The notes below the pieces were generated by a model. It made no database searches, was not told where the DNA came from, and saw only the letters and a program-made list of their open reading frames with translations. Shown in pieces: positions 52,201 through 64,000 of a DNA stretch of 64,000 nucleotides. Made by a program: the position numbers and the translations under genes. Each line of letters starts with the position of its first letter. Within the stretch, counting starts at the first letter, position 1. The stretch comes from Istiophorus platypterus (Eukaryota; Chordata; Actinopteri; Istiophoriformes; Istiophoridae): assembly GCA_016859345.1 (NCBI GenBank), contig CM029115.1, positions 10,981,501-11,045,500 on the forward strand. The letters run 5' to 3'.

Positions 52201-54000
52201 CCTCCCTCACTTCCTAGCTTCCGTTATCTTAGAGCTAAAGTTGAAGGTGCTATAGTGCTCTTTTTAGAGCGCACAAAGTATGAATATGCATGTCTATTAT
52301 GTATATGCATCTGTAGGTAAAAGTGAATTCTGGATAGCTGTTGACTTTAGGAACCTGTTTCTTAGTGCCTGGAGGTTGGCTGTTTTTTCACCATCAAAGT
52401 ACACAAATCTCAGAGCGGGGATTTCCCTCTTCCTCAGGAGACAGTGCAAGTCTGCCTGATTGAAGTAAGGAGCGATCATGCGCTCACTTGTCTGGTGTTA
52501 AACAGCCATTTGGGTGCTTTTTCAATTGCAATCACAATAACTTGGTGGCAATGTCATCAGTGTCTCTTCAGCCTGCGCAGTTAACCCATTTTAAAGTTTG
52601 TCGCCAGGAGAGACAGCCAACACTGTGACTGGTTTAATGTTAAGGCAGGATAAAAAAATACATAGGAAACGGATGAATGAAGGAGACTTCAAATAGAAAG
52701 ATGTATTACACAGTTGTTGTATCAAGGTGCAGCTTGTACAGAATACATGTCTACCCTGTTGATGTGGTTTCCCGTCTCATCCTGTCTCTGTCTATTTACA
52801 GTCCGCCTCTGATGATATTGAAATCAATTTCATCTGCAGGAAGATGGACTTTAGAAGCAGTAAATAATAAGAAAGAGTTTGAGTGATAGTCACACAGTAA
52901 ATTGTTTTCCTTTTCATGTTCATTAATCCAGCCCAGTAAATTCTACTTGTCAAAAAACCATGCTTTAAATTTCACCGTATCCTCTATGGGTAAGACCCTG
53001 TTGTGTCCCCAGGGCCCTGACCCTGTGTTAGCCGTCATATATGATGAGCTGCCAAAGGCAAGCTCTGCAGTTTCGTAGGTGACCTCAGATGAAAACACAC
53101 TGCCCTCTGTCTCTACTCCTAGTTCCCTGTGACTGAGGTACCAAAGGGTGTGGAGCTTGTCTGTAGTCCAAGATGTAGCATAACTTCCTCCCCTCCCATT
53201 TTTCAATACCTTTGTGTGTGTGTCAGAGGATGTACAGGATACATAATCCTGAACATTTTATGTATTGCCTTTTTTTTAAGTCACTTTTCTCACTTTGGGG
53301 AAAAAAAAGGTCTGTGAATTCAGTGCTTTTGACAAACCTCCAACATGGTGAAAATTTTAGAGCTTTACATAGAGATTTCTGGTCGTACTTGAGGTTGATC
53401 ATTGGTGCTGTCTGCTGAGGTTTTTGTTTAGGGCCTACCAAGATGCTATTCCAAAGTCAGTATCGGTAGCTTTCTACCACATTACCGCTACAGTATCCGT
53501 CCACAAAATATTGGCTAAATCTCTACATGAAATTGAAATGCATTTCAAAAGTCAGAGAGGATAAGATAACAAAGTTACTGTCCACTTTAATGGTGGGGGT
53601 AAAGCCCAGCAACTAGGGCATCAGGTCAGCAGGAGTCTAATAGCTGCAACTTGGATTAGATTTACCAGAAGACTCTGGCGTTACGCTTGTAAAGTGAAGC
53701 ATTGTGTTTCTGTATTCCACTTCTATCATAATACCTTTTTGGATTCAGCTTACAAAACTAGAAAGTTTTATAAAAGAATGCATTGATGTGATGTTTAATG
53801 AGCAATATAATGACCGAAAAATGGATCTTCTGGATGGTGTGTATGCATGTGTGTATGTTTGCATGTTTTGTTTGTCCCCTTTGAACATATATTGTGCTGG
53901 ATGTGCATCAGTGTTTAACCATATCCACGGAGGTTTGGTCAGTTTATCTGTGGACTATGGTCAAGCGTTTACTTGACCTGTCTAGCTCTTTAAAGTCACC
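49240..54000. other. intronic, nothing recognised
   Basis: AT-rich non-coding DNA with short T/A runs. The minus-strand open frame at 52943-53206 and plus-strand frames near 52000 show no recognisable motif. Confidence 0.5.
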
Positions 54001-54007
54001 ATATCAG

Positions 54008-54185
54008 TATTACCTCCACCAAGGAGGTTACATTGACGGCAATGCCTTTTTGTTGGTTTATTTTTTTCTTTACATGTCAGTAGGATTACGCAAAAAAACT
54101 ACCAAACAAGGTGGAGGGTTGGGGCGTGGCCCTTTGACACTAGACTTTGCAGAAGTCTGCTCTCCACTGAATGCATTTCTACTTT
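54008..54185 (+). repeat. interspersed repeat, copy B (GATTACGCAAAAACTAC family), internally deleted
   Basis: TACCTCCACCAAGGAGGTTA starts the copy. GTAGGATTACGCAAAAAAAC-like sequence follows near 54080, then AAGGTGGAGGGTTGGGGCGT, and the ending reads CAGAAGTCTGCTCTCCACTG. These are the same ordered blocks as in the minus-strand copy at 21188-21402, but the middle (the GGATCC-containing part) is missing. Confidence 0.65.
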
Positions 54186-54317
54186 TACATATTATGTTTG
54201 AAAGTGCTTCCGAAGCATATGGTTGAACCGTCCCTCACGGGCTCCAAAAGTCTGAGGAGTGGGCTTCTGACGCCCCTTTCTACCACCAGAACTGTTCCTG
54301 CTTCTCTACATTACTCA

Positions 54318-54349
54318 ATTTGCATGTAATGAAGGGTAATTATGCAAAT
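54318..54349. promoter_or_regulatory. inverted pair of POU octamer motifs
   Basis: ATTTGCAT at 54318-54325 and ATGCAAAT at 54342-54349 are both perfect octamers in opposite orientation, separated by 16 bases that include TAAT words. The surrounding 54300-54560 is free of recognised repeats. An enhancer is inferred only. Confidence 0.3.
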
Positions 54350-55480
54350 GCACCAGCTCTAAGTTGTAATACACAGAGTCCACTGGGCTTCATTTAGGTA
54401 TAGCTTTGTTTTATTTGAATGCCGAATATTAAATTGTTGCTATCGCTCCTATTAGAAAATGTTTTTTATCATCAATATTCAGCTACAATCAAAACGATGG
54501 AAATAAGCATTTGCCTGAGCCGCAAATAATTGTTTTATCTGCTGAGAAAGACTTTTTGTTGTGCCCCTATGAATCATACTGTTTGTTGAAAAAATAACTT
54601 CATTTAGCTTTTTATGCCATTATGTTGCAAATATACAGAATCACTGTCATAAACTTCTAGAGATAAAAATTTGATCCACTTGCAGCATATGATCATAGGA
54701 ACACTGGTGAAATCTCATTAGAGTATATGTGCAAAGGTGGTAGACAGTGAAAAACACTGACATAAATTAAATGTGCTGTACGTCGTGGGTGTATCCTATC
54801 ATCCGTTCCTCATCACAAGCTGCTTACTGTCTCACCTCCTCTTGGTAACGTTCTCCTCATCCTCTTTTACCTGCTGGCTGCTATGCCTCATTGGTTCCAC
54901 TCATGATGTGTTTGATTTCTCTCGTTGCACATTTTCTTGTTCTCTATTTTTACTTTCATGTTGCCACCCCAGTTATACCTGTTTTTTTGCCAAGCCACAT
55001 AAACCGTTCTGTTAAAAAAAATGTGTAAGGCTTTCTAAATATGAGGCATAGAATGGGCTTATCAGATCTTCGATTGTCACATCTGTGGTTAACTAGCAGA
55101 TGAAACAAACAAAAGACAGACTGACTAACGCTACTGTTGGTGTATAAGTGTCCTAAATAGGCAACTGTGTCTGGGCAATTTATACTGACAAAATTTAGTC
55201 AGTTTCCCACAACAGAAGGGTGTTTGATATGTTTCTGCAAACCTCAAATGTTATAAATTAAACATTTGTTAAAATGTTAAATTAAGTTTAAATGTAATTT
55301 GTCTATAAGTAGCTCAAACAGTACTAGTTAGTTGCAGCAATAGCCTGATTCCTAGTCCCTACACATCCCCACTAGAAACTACTGTAATTTCATCCCTCTT
55401 AGACTAAGTAATGCCTAGCCAGATGGTTGTAGTCTGTTATTTGCATGTGCTAGCATATACAGTATGTGTGTGCTGTGTGT

Positions 55481-55482
<2 letters not shown>

Positions 55483-55530
<48 letters not shown>
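55483..55530 (+). repeat. (GT)n microsatellite, left border of a repeat
   Basis: About 24 GT units ending directly at ACCTGTATTACTCTTG. Confidence 0.95.
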
Positions 55531-55532
<2 letters not shown>

Positions 55533-55773
55533 CTGTATTACTCTTGTTGTGGGGACATAGATCTGTTTAAAAAGAAAATATTCTGGGTATTTGTTCCCCT
55601 TTTGGGAACAAAAAGCAAATCCCCATAAAGAAAATCATTAAATTTTATGGAATAGTCTTTAAAGTTAAGGTAAAGTTAGGGTAAATTTAGGTTTAGGTTA
55701 AGGTAAGAATATGGGTTAGGATAAGTCTCCATGTAAGTCAGTGTAATGTCCTCTAAAGTGATAGAAACACGCC
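55531..55773 (+). repeat. GT-bounded interspersed repeat with telomere-like inner units
   Basis: The segment lies between two GT microsatellites. It begins ACCTGTATTACTCTTGTTGT with GGGGACATAG, contains TTTTGGGAACAAAAAGCAAA with TCCCCATAA, and then degenerate (GGTTAG/GTTAGG) units at 55662-55726. It closes with GTCAGTGTAATGTCCTCTAA and AGTGATAGAAACACGCC. I recognise the sequence of blocks as a dispersed repeat widespread in teleosts. The closing edge is also present at 38262-38297. Confidence 0.7.
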
Positions 55774-55798
55774 TGTGTGTGTGTGTGTGTTCATGCGT

Positions 55799-55834
<36 letters not shown>

Positions 55835-55847
55835 TCGTGCGTTTGTG

Positions 55848-55878
<31 letters not shown>
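55774..55878 (+). repeat. (GT)n microsatellite with CG-containing interruptions
   Basis: GT runs interrupted by TCATGCGTTC and by GCGTTCGTGCGTTTGTGCGT. It forms the right border of the repeat at 55531-55773. Confidence 0.95.
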
Positions 55879-57532
55879 CGGGTTTACAGTGATTAGTTCT
55901 CAAAGCACAGGCAAGTCAGTAAGTCTACAGTGAGCCTAATTATCTCTTCTGCTGCACAACAGTTTCTCAATATATGAAAACAGTGAGAGAGGCAGAGCTT
56001 GACACCACTGTTAGCAAGTTGTCTCTTATTTTATTTCAAGTCCCCTTCATTGCTTTCTCACCTCTAATGTTCTCCCACTAGCTGTGCAGTTGTCTGATTT
56101 ATTTTTGCTCAGCTGTATTAAGCCAGAGATCTTGCTGTTAACATATGTCATACTTTGCAATTAAATTACAGCAAGATCTTTGCTGTTGTTGCACATTAGG
56201 AAATGTTTATTTGGGGTAAATGCCAGTGGAAGACAGAAAAGTAAACTCTTCTTAGAATAAAGCAGCAAGAGGCAGAGGCATACAAGTGTTTGATTGTAGG
56301 TAATTATAATGCGACAGACTCAAAACACATCTGTCAGCATCCAATGATGGAGTTTCTTGTTTTTGCAGCCTTACCCTATACATCGTCTTGAGCAGATCTC
56401 ATTCTGGGAAATGGGAAACCCCATAGCTGCAACCATCCGTCAGTCCTGACACGACACATAGGCCTGGAACTTACACACATATGCACAAACTCTATTCATC
56501 ACCACACACAGTGCCTACAATCTGAGTGTGAGGCTGTTCCAGGTTTGTAGCTTGAAAATGACTGAGGGTTTTATAGGCAGCTTTATTAGATTTTTCTCCT
56601 CTTCTGCTTTCACGTCTCATAACAAGCATCAGTGAGCCTTCTCCAAGATGTGGTTCTTAATAAGAGTTTTTGACAGCAAAATGTTGGTCGACTCTCAATA
56701 GGTCCTCCAACACTGAGTATGAGTGATGCAGTGAGTCCAAAGAAGAAGCAAAGGTGAAGAATGACTACTGGATTTTAAGGTTAATACTGAGTTCAATATA
56801 GTGCCATTTTTAACCTTATATTGAAATATAATAAGGACAAATTTTTTCTTCCTTCATTCACAGGTTGAGACAAATTCTGTGAAGTCTTTCGATCTATCTG
56901 TGCATGGTTTATAGATTTATGCGGAATTGTTAGATTGACTGACTTTGCAGACTTATTGAATATATGCAGGATCATAGGCAGCTCCTGCCAAATGAGGATA
57001 CTGGAAATGCATAATCTCCATTGTTAATGATTGAATAGTTGTTATCCTAGGAGTAACTATTTTTATTCAAAAAATTGTACCAATTTTATAATTTCATTTA
57101 TTTATTATTATGGCCTTTTTAGGGGCAGATTTGACACTACAAGATTAGCACAGATGCAACTAATAAACTATTCCAGTAATACTTGACCTGGAACATCTAC
57201 TTGTAATGTAGTGGTTTGTAATGTTATTAATGTCAAAATGTCTAGCCTGAAAAAGGTCTGTTATTTGGAACTACTGCTTTCACCACCACTACCACATGTA
57301 AAGGGTAGGTATATCAAATGTTAAATATTAATGGGTGATTGGCTCCAGTCTGATTCTTTCTTTTTTTTTCAGGAAGGGAAGTGCACCTCCACTATAATAC
57401 TTTATGCCTGGAGAAAGCCTGTTATTTAATTTCTTTTGTTATTGTACAGTGTGAATAAATGTATAAATGTTGTTTGAGCAGCCATCAATGTTTGAAAAAG
57501 TTTAAGCTTTTGTGTTTCACTACGTGTTTTCT

Positions 57533-57556
57533 GTTTTGTTTTGTTTTGTTTTTTTT
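57533..57556 (+). repeat. (TTTTG)n microsatellite
   Basis: Three TTTTG units followed by an eight-T run. Confidence 0.85.
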
Positions 57557-57764
57557 GATAAGTCATCTATCATAGCATAATTTCACTCTTTTACTGTAGG
57601 CATAAACAAACAGCTTCTCAGAAACATTAGCCCATGAGACGAGTATGTTATATACGCAGGTAACTGACGCAGTGACTGACAGTGTTGTTAACCTACTGGG
57701 AAAGATCTATCACTCTTGCTGTAATATGATAAATTATTTCCAACCAATGCATAAACAATTTGTG

Positions 57765-57790
57765 CATTCATATACTGCAGTATATGAATG
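57765..57790. repeat. 26-bp perfect palindrome
   Basis: CATTCATATACTG is followed with no spacer by its exact reverse complement CAGTATATGAATG. The centre is a PstI-type CTGCAG. It may fold as a cruciform or mark a binding site for a symmetric dimer. Confidence 0.95.
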
Positions 57791-59639
57791 TGTGTAGTGC
57801 CTCATCTTACATTACTGTCCTGAAACAGAATCTTCAGGCACATACTGTATAATCTCTTGTTTTCTGTCGACGTCCGCTTTCCTCCATACAATAAAGTTAA
57901 TTTTGTTATATTTGAAAACTAAAGAGCTGGGTTGTTTGGTAAACTGGAATGGTAGTGACTTCACACTGGCATTATGCATTATTGATGTTTTCTATTACTA
58001 TCAGCAGGCAGTTTGTCATCCATATTCATTTTATTTTGTCACTCATAACGTTATCATCATGTATCAGATCTTACTCTATAGCTGAAATGATAATTTTCCA
58101 TATTTCACCAATAGGAAATTATGGTTTTGTTTTTATATAATGTGTAGTTGGATTCAGTGTGCGTAGAGCTGCTCCTTTTATTTTCTTCTCAGAGCATTTC
58201 CATGCCTTAAATATGTGTGTTGTGAGAAAGATTGACTTTTGTGTTTCTGTATTGACTATTAGAGTAATTTCAATGGAACAAGCATACTACTTAGGGTAAG
58301 TTTTACCACTGTAGCCTACTATTATATCCAAAACAGTGAAATAATAATTTTTCATGGAGTGTGATACTTATTTTTAGAATATGATATCACTCTGTTCTCT
58401 GTAGAAATGTAATTACCTACTGATACATTATCAGTTAATAATTCAGGACCGTCTCTCTGAGCTGCACTGACACAGAAAGCTACTGATCATGAATGTGTAA
58501 TGAATATCCACAGATTTATGGTGAAAATGGGGACATATCAGTGTGAAGCCATGTGACAAAAAAGAGCTTTTTATTTTAGAAATTTTCAGCTAATTGCGAC
58601 CCTGTATCACCATCATCGTCTTCACCCTGCAATCAGTAACAAGAAACGTTCATTAAAGACTTGACCAAGGAAGTGTGTCAAGTAGTGTAGACTGCTTTTG
58701 ATAAGTCTGTACATGACTTTAACATCATATTTTGCCATTTAATTATGCCAGTCTCCTCTCCACAGGATACATAGGAAAGAACTGTCGGCTCTGCCTCCTA
58801 CTGTCTCAGACAGATGAGAGTCATCCTTTGTTTTGCCATTTTTATCCAAGGTCAGGGCCTTATGGTTGAAATTACTGTCATGAATTCTGTTTTAATGGCC
58901 TCCTGCCTCTTATAACAATTAACTAAACAGGTGTTTGGCCTCAAATGCGTGTTTGTTTGTGTCACTAACAAACGTACTAATGACATTGTAACTCTGCATG
59001 TTTACACTACTGTGTGCATATGTATGTGTGTGAAGGAGATACAGCAGTGACTTAGCAATAAAGAGTGAGAGCACTTGGAAGAGTGCTTCTGTCAATGGAA
59101 TGGCCACTTCTATGTGTGAAAGTATTTGGGTGCAATGAATGCCTTGCACATTGATTGCACAAACTCATGCACAGGCACGAAGTTCTTGATTTCCCTTCAT
59201 GAGTTGCTCTCATGTGTAAAATAAATACATCCTCAGTCATTGATCAGGGGTTTTTCTGGAGCACTGGGAGACAGTCTTACATGCCCTTGGACTGTGGCTT
59301 AATCCCAGTGCTGCACTGACATTTAAATGAAAGCATTAGACTTTGATTAACTTTTCTGAAATTTCAGCCAAGCCCTATAATGAATGTTAGCTTCAAGTGG
59401 GGGAACTAATAATTAAAGCCCTCTCAATCCTATATGGACATTTAGTTGTAGTTGATTTGACTTTGTATTCTTTACAATTCTTTCAAAAATGAGTCAGTAA
59501 AAGCCAAGAAGTCTTTGAGAAGTTAATGTTTGGCCTTAAAAGAGGGAATTTTACAAATACCACCTGATTGTCAGGGCCTTTCTTTTGGCTGTCAGACAGG
59601 CCCCGATTTGTTTGACTAGAGAGCTTAATGTCTGATGTG

Positions 59640-60557
59640 GTGGTTAGTAACACAGGAGCTCTACAGGGGATTATCTTGTATTCGAGATGGGCAGGAGTCA
59701 GAGTAGAGGGAACTGGCTGCTAACTTTTTCAATTGGTGCAGTAGGAATCCTCAGCTCCTGAATGTTGATAAGACCATGATGTCGGTCATAATGGGTGAAA
59801 AGCTTGGAGTTGTGGAGCACTGTAAGTACTTGGGCGTCCACTAGAGCAACAGACTGAAAAAATACATTAAAAAAAGAAGAACTGACTGGATTGGTGGACT
59901 AACATGCAGCATGATGCTGGAGATCTTCTACAAATCTGGGGTAGAAAGTGCCACCGATTCCAGCAGGATCGATAAACTCATACACCGGGCCGGGATCATC
60001 ATTCGTCAGAACCGGGAGATGTTTGAGTCAGTGAAGAGCAGGAGGTCACTGAACAAACTGCTCTCCATGATGGACAGTCCGTCCCTACCCCTCTACGACA
60101 CACTGCAGAGACAGAGGGGCTTGTTTTCTTTAAGGCTCATTCAGCTCTGCTGTTGTGCTAAGAAGAGATCCTTCTTAGCGCTCACCATAACACTGTACAA
60201 CAGCTCAGCTCTTTGTGAAAGGTGAACACACTGCTGCACTACTAACTGCACTAGTATTTCATATTTTTTCTGCATTTATTATACACTGCTGTTTTGCACA
60301 GTTCTTATTGTACTCCAGTCTTTCTTAAATTGCACACGGTCTTTCCAATTAATGTTGTTTCCGATGTATATATTGTATGTTTCTATTTAATCCTGTTTTC
60401 TCTGTATATATATTGTATATTTTTTTACTCAGTTACTGCGTTGCAGGTCCTCTATTCTGCAGTCCTGGTTCTGAATTCTAATCATATTTTTATCCCCACT
60501 CAGCTATATTATGACAAGATCCCTCAGAGTATCAATAAAGTATATCTATCTTTCTAA
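59640..60557 (+). mobile_element. L2-like LINE 3' remnant (reverse transcriptase end, intact 3' tail)
   Basis: Non-LTR reverse transcriptase words occur in order. NTGALQGIIL (about 59647-59677, the GAPQG box) comes first, then a QESE*RELAANFFNWC-like stretch and LLNVDKT (about 59690-59775). KYLGVH followed by a stop lies near 59825-59845, then the C-terminal block at 59911-60225 including RIDKLIHRAGIIIRQ, RRSLNKLLSMMDSPSLPLYD and RSFLALTITLYNSS. The catalytic YxDD box between the first two blocks is missing, deleted or unrecognisable. The tail (about 60440-60557) ends CCTCAGAGTATCAATAAAGT then ATATCTATCTTTCT, the (ATCT)n ending I associate with fish L2-type elements. It is 5'-truncated, carries stops in frame, and is therefore dead. 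Confidence 0.82.
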
Positions 60558-60559
60558 AT

Positions 60560-63500
60560 AACATTAATCACTAACAAAGATTAAAAAAAGGTCAAAATAA
60601 TTTTGAGGAATAAAATTCCACATAAATTGAATTCAATACCGCATGCAATGCAACAGTACTACATATTAACATAATACTGTTTCCTCCCCCTAAATGCGGA
60701 GGTCGTGGTTGGAGACCAAAAGCATTTTTCAATTGCTGGTTATTTAACCATACTGAGTGGTGTCTAATTTAATCAAAAAATAAATAAATAAATAAGAGTT
60801 ACTGCAGGTCAAAGACAAACACTGTTAGAAAATAACTAAATATGTAGATTAAGGATGACTTTTACTCATGCATATCCCTTAATGTTTATATTGTGTATGG
60901 ATGCACACTGCCTCGCATTGGTAACGGCTGGTACTGTATGTTATGAACTGGACATGCTTCAGCAAAACATGATTATGCATATCGCTACATTTGTAGACTG
61001 GGTGTCCACGGGTGGTCCTGTTTGTTTGAATCTTCTGTTCCAAACATCCTGGACTGTAGAAACTCATAGATGATCACTTTGATTCGTTCATAAATACCGA
61101 AGGAAACGCCAGACAGTAGTTTCAACATGTAATGGTGTGATGTGTCTTACTGTGTCTCCATTAGTATTACCAGGCTACTCTTTTGTGTTATTTTCTTTTG
61201 CTGAAACCTCCTGCTGTTAGTTACCATTTTTCTTTTACCTTTACTGCAAAATGTGTCTTGGATCTGCAAGGTTTCAAGTTTTTTTGGGCGTATAATTGTA
61301 AATGCTGCAGTTACTTTTTAACTTTTGTTTATCAAGTCAAATCCCTGTGCACAGTCACAAAAGGGTTCTCAACAAGCATTACACTTGTGTAAGTAAATGC
61401 ATTAGACGTCCAATTATAGAGTATACATGTACAGACACACATACATTCTTTTCGTGTGAGTATACAGATACTGTAACATTTGCATAAGCCAACAGTCATT
61501 GAGTGGGAATTGTTCCACTGGGTGATGTGAAAATGAGAATCCGTGCTACAATGAGAGGAGGTGGGAAAGTAAAAGAGAGAAGGCATAGTAGTGATGATTT
61601 TATCAGTAGGAAGCAAATCTTGATATTATGTTGACTGTATAAATGTAAGATAAAACATTAGTGGCAGAGTGAACTCTAGCTTGTTTCAACCACAGTCATG
61701 GATTTACCCTCTTAACTAACCTCACTGTTAACTGGATTTGCATTAAAGTGAAACCAAGCATTTGGCCCCATTTGTATTATTTGACCATATAAATTTTGTT
61801 TTTTCCTAGAAATGTAATTGAAGAGTCAGAGTTATATCTCGAGGATTGGCAATTTTGATTTCTTAACTAAACACAATTTACATTTTTGATTCATCATGTG
61901 CTAACAAATTTTTGTGTCAACCCTTGTATTAAATGACCATTCAATAGCTGATAGGTTTTTAGTGAGGATTCTAACTTTTGCATCAGGGGTTTTCTTTTTA
62001 AGCTTGCTGTTGCTGCATTCTAAGTTGTCTGGCAGGGCAGCCTGGCTTACTGGCACAAAGACACACTGAGCAGTATTTTTATGACCGGTTCCCATTAGGT
62101 GTTCAGAAGAAATAAATGTATGGTTGATTATGCTTTCACCTACCTGTCAGGATGACAGAGAACAGCTATCAAAAAGAAGTCTGTTGGGGGCTTTTAGGTC
62201 TGTTTATGCGCCATGCTTAAAAGAAATTTACCTGCTGACTGCGCCACTGGGTCTTCTCATAAACACTTTTATTTATACTCTCAGGTAGTATTACAGTATT
62301 TACTCAATGGTTTCAGTGGCATTATAGAAGATGAATAGATCAACCCTGTATATCTTACTAGCCTGGTATGTGAAATATTAACTTAGTAACTGATGTTTAG
62401 ATAAACAACATGATTGTAGTTGAACCATGAGAGTCAGCCAGCTTTATCATCTTTCATCCTGGTCTTAGCAGCTGCCTCCCTCTTCCCTTAAATGCGAGCT
62501 TGTGTATGTGACATTTTTACTTGGAAGTCTATATAAAGGTCAGTTGTATTTTAGCGGAGTTCACATGGTTGTTTTTTGTACAGGCTGGTCAGGAGTGTTT
62601 TGACCCACTTTATATAAGATCTCTAAAAAAAGAGTATTGTATTGCCCCAAGGTCTAATCAGAAACTCTTAAATGTTGTAACATTGCAGGCATTTACTTTT
62701 AAACTCCTAGTTAAATCTTCTAAAACTTACTTCCAACCTTTTCAAAGATTTTGTGAATGTGCTTTTAGACCACAAGCATCAGCACTTATGCCAATCAACA
62801 GTGTGAAAGACCATAAAAAACTGCTTTTTATTTGTAATGGCTGCACTTTACTACCTGTGGTACCTACTTTGCCAATTTATCAGTGTCTCACACATTGCCT
62901 ACTTATACCCATTATCCCCTTACCCAGCACTTTCATTTCACAGCCTTCTGCCCACAAGATGGACAAACATCTAGGCTCTACTAAATCCATCAGACCCACT
63001 GTCACGAACCCCAACTGATTTAAGAAACACACACGAACCATAATTCTTTATTTTAAAGCATATTGATCTAATAATGCCTATTGCTTATTGACCTATCCAC
63101 CCACCAGCCCTTATAAGTACATGCATTCACTTTCTTTCTTAATGGACTTTCCCCATCTGTGAGAAGTCTTTTAAAAAATATGATATAATTGTCATATATC
63201 GTGGATGATTTCCAAGAGAGCACCTCTGCGATCACTCTTCTGTGCTGTGCTGTACCCACGCTCACTCATATTCAGCCACCACCCACTTACCGCAACAGCC
63301 TTTTCCATTTCATACTTTTCAGCCTGTGTGTGTTTATGGCACCATAAAGTTGGCACTGTGGGATGCAGAGACTCTGAGCCAGTGATGTGTGTCTGGGGGA
63401 TATCGACCTGTGGGGACACAGAACGAGAGAGAGAGAATGAGAATTGCTGCAGTTTCAGAGATTGGAGAGATTGGTGGCTTTTGCCTCCATCATGCAGGAT

Positions 63501-64000
63501 AGGGCCATTTCTTGTTTTGTAGTGCATAAAATATCATCTTGTGTTCATGTTACAACCCGTTACACTTCTTTTACAAGGAAATAGTTTCCTTTTTATTGTT
63601 TTCATGCTTGTATTTACATAATTCTGTGTTGTCCTGCATTGTGTTTGCTGTTGGTTACACTACGCAGTAATGCCGTCCCAGACATCTCTTTTCTCCTCCT
63701 TTTTTCCTCACCCTGTCATCCTTGTCTCCTTGCTGCTGCTGTTCTGCAGCGATATGTCAAGGGCAACAATTTGTATAGTCAGTGTGTACGAGTGTGTGTG
63801 TGTTTCTGGTAGCTCTGCTTGTGTACATGAGGTTGCCTTTGGTTGTTCAAATGTGAAGAAATAGACATCTTTTCCCAGCAGGCCGGTTGTAGTGCCTATT
63901 TTGACGCTCTCACATCAAATCTGCTGACAGCTGAGAATCATCATAGCAGTTTTTACTTTGACAGACTAGATTTTATGCTTTTGTGTTTAATGCTGGTAAT
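60560..64000. other. intronic, nothing convincing recognised
   Basis: AT-rich non-coding DNA with an (AAAT)n run at 60775-60796 and a GA run near 63422-63437. The longest open frame in the window apart from the relics (62521-63018, opening on TTG) has no recognisable motif and no supporting context. Confidence 0.5.

Larger units (their letters stand above)
55900..59630. other. intronic, nothing recognised apart from a palindrome
   Basis: AT-rich non-coding DNA with a (TTTTG)n run at 57533-57556 and a perfect 26-bp palindrome at 57765-57790. No gene was supported. Confidence 0.5.
44071..64000 (+). other. mctp1: mctp1 intron 2 (5' part, continues past window)
   Basis: No sequence matching the rest of the first C2 domain (SDPYVKF and following) is seen to the right of 44070, so the intron extends at least 19.9 kb. 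Its repeats and relics are listed separately. Confidence 0.75.

Noticed and set aside
52943..53206. 87-codon minus-strand open frame with balanced composition
   Set aside because: It has no recognisable family, no neighbouring segments in continuation and no splice sites flanking it convincingly.
62521..63018. 165-codon open frame on the + strand
   Set aside because: It opens on TTG, shows no motif, signal or splice context, and one frame of this length is not very unlikely in 64 kb. It is not reported as a gene.

Overview
This window is ordinary vertebrate nuclear DNA, almost certainly from a ray-finned (teleost) fish. It lies inside one large gene, mctp1 (multiple C2 domains, transmembrane 1), read on the + strand. 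Only two coding exons are present. The first is the 3' end of the GC-rich long-isoform exon 1 (up to 167). The second is a 121-bp exon at 43950-44070 that joins it in phase 0 and begins the first C2 domain. Everything else is intron: a complete intron 1 of about 43.8 kb and the first 19.9 kb of intron 2. The fish assignment rests on a cluster of repeat types that I recognise as common in teleosts, on very abundant long CA/GT microsatellites, and on the form of the MCTP1 exons. It was not tested by a search.

Intron 1 (168-43949) is AT-rich. It holds a tail of a GCGCTATATAAATAAAATTGAATTG-type repeat (about 1060-1185), a local inverted/direct duplication at 7049-7123, a decayed minus-strand coding relic broken by frameshifts (13521-14492), a LINE 3' remnant (about 16876-17885), a minus-strand copy of an interspersed repeat (about 21188-21402) whose plus-strand relative lies in intron 2, a tRNA-derived SINE (about 26819-27012), many microsatellites, and a GT-microsatellite with a flanking core at 38262-38379 that recurs at 55737.

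Intron 2 (44071-64000) holds a cluster of nuclear-receptor half-sites including a DR1 (46152-46226), a candidate inverted repeat (46452-46730), a second coding relic with stop codons and a purine-to-pyrimidine strand switch (48447-49231), the second copy of the interspersed repeat (about 54008-54185), a paired octamer motif (54318-54349), a GT-bounded repeat containing degenerate telomere-like units (55531-55773), a 26-bp perfect palindrome (57765-57790) and an L2-like LINE 3' end (about 59640-60557).

I see no operon, CRISPR array, RNA gene, origin or bacterial/viral gene system. Most open frames are chance frames in intronic DNA. The observations most worth following are the two coding relics, the template-switch-like duplication, the perfect palindrome and the DR1/half-site cluster. 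None is strong evidence of a new biological system.
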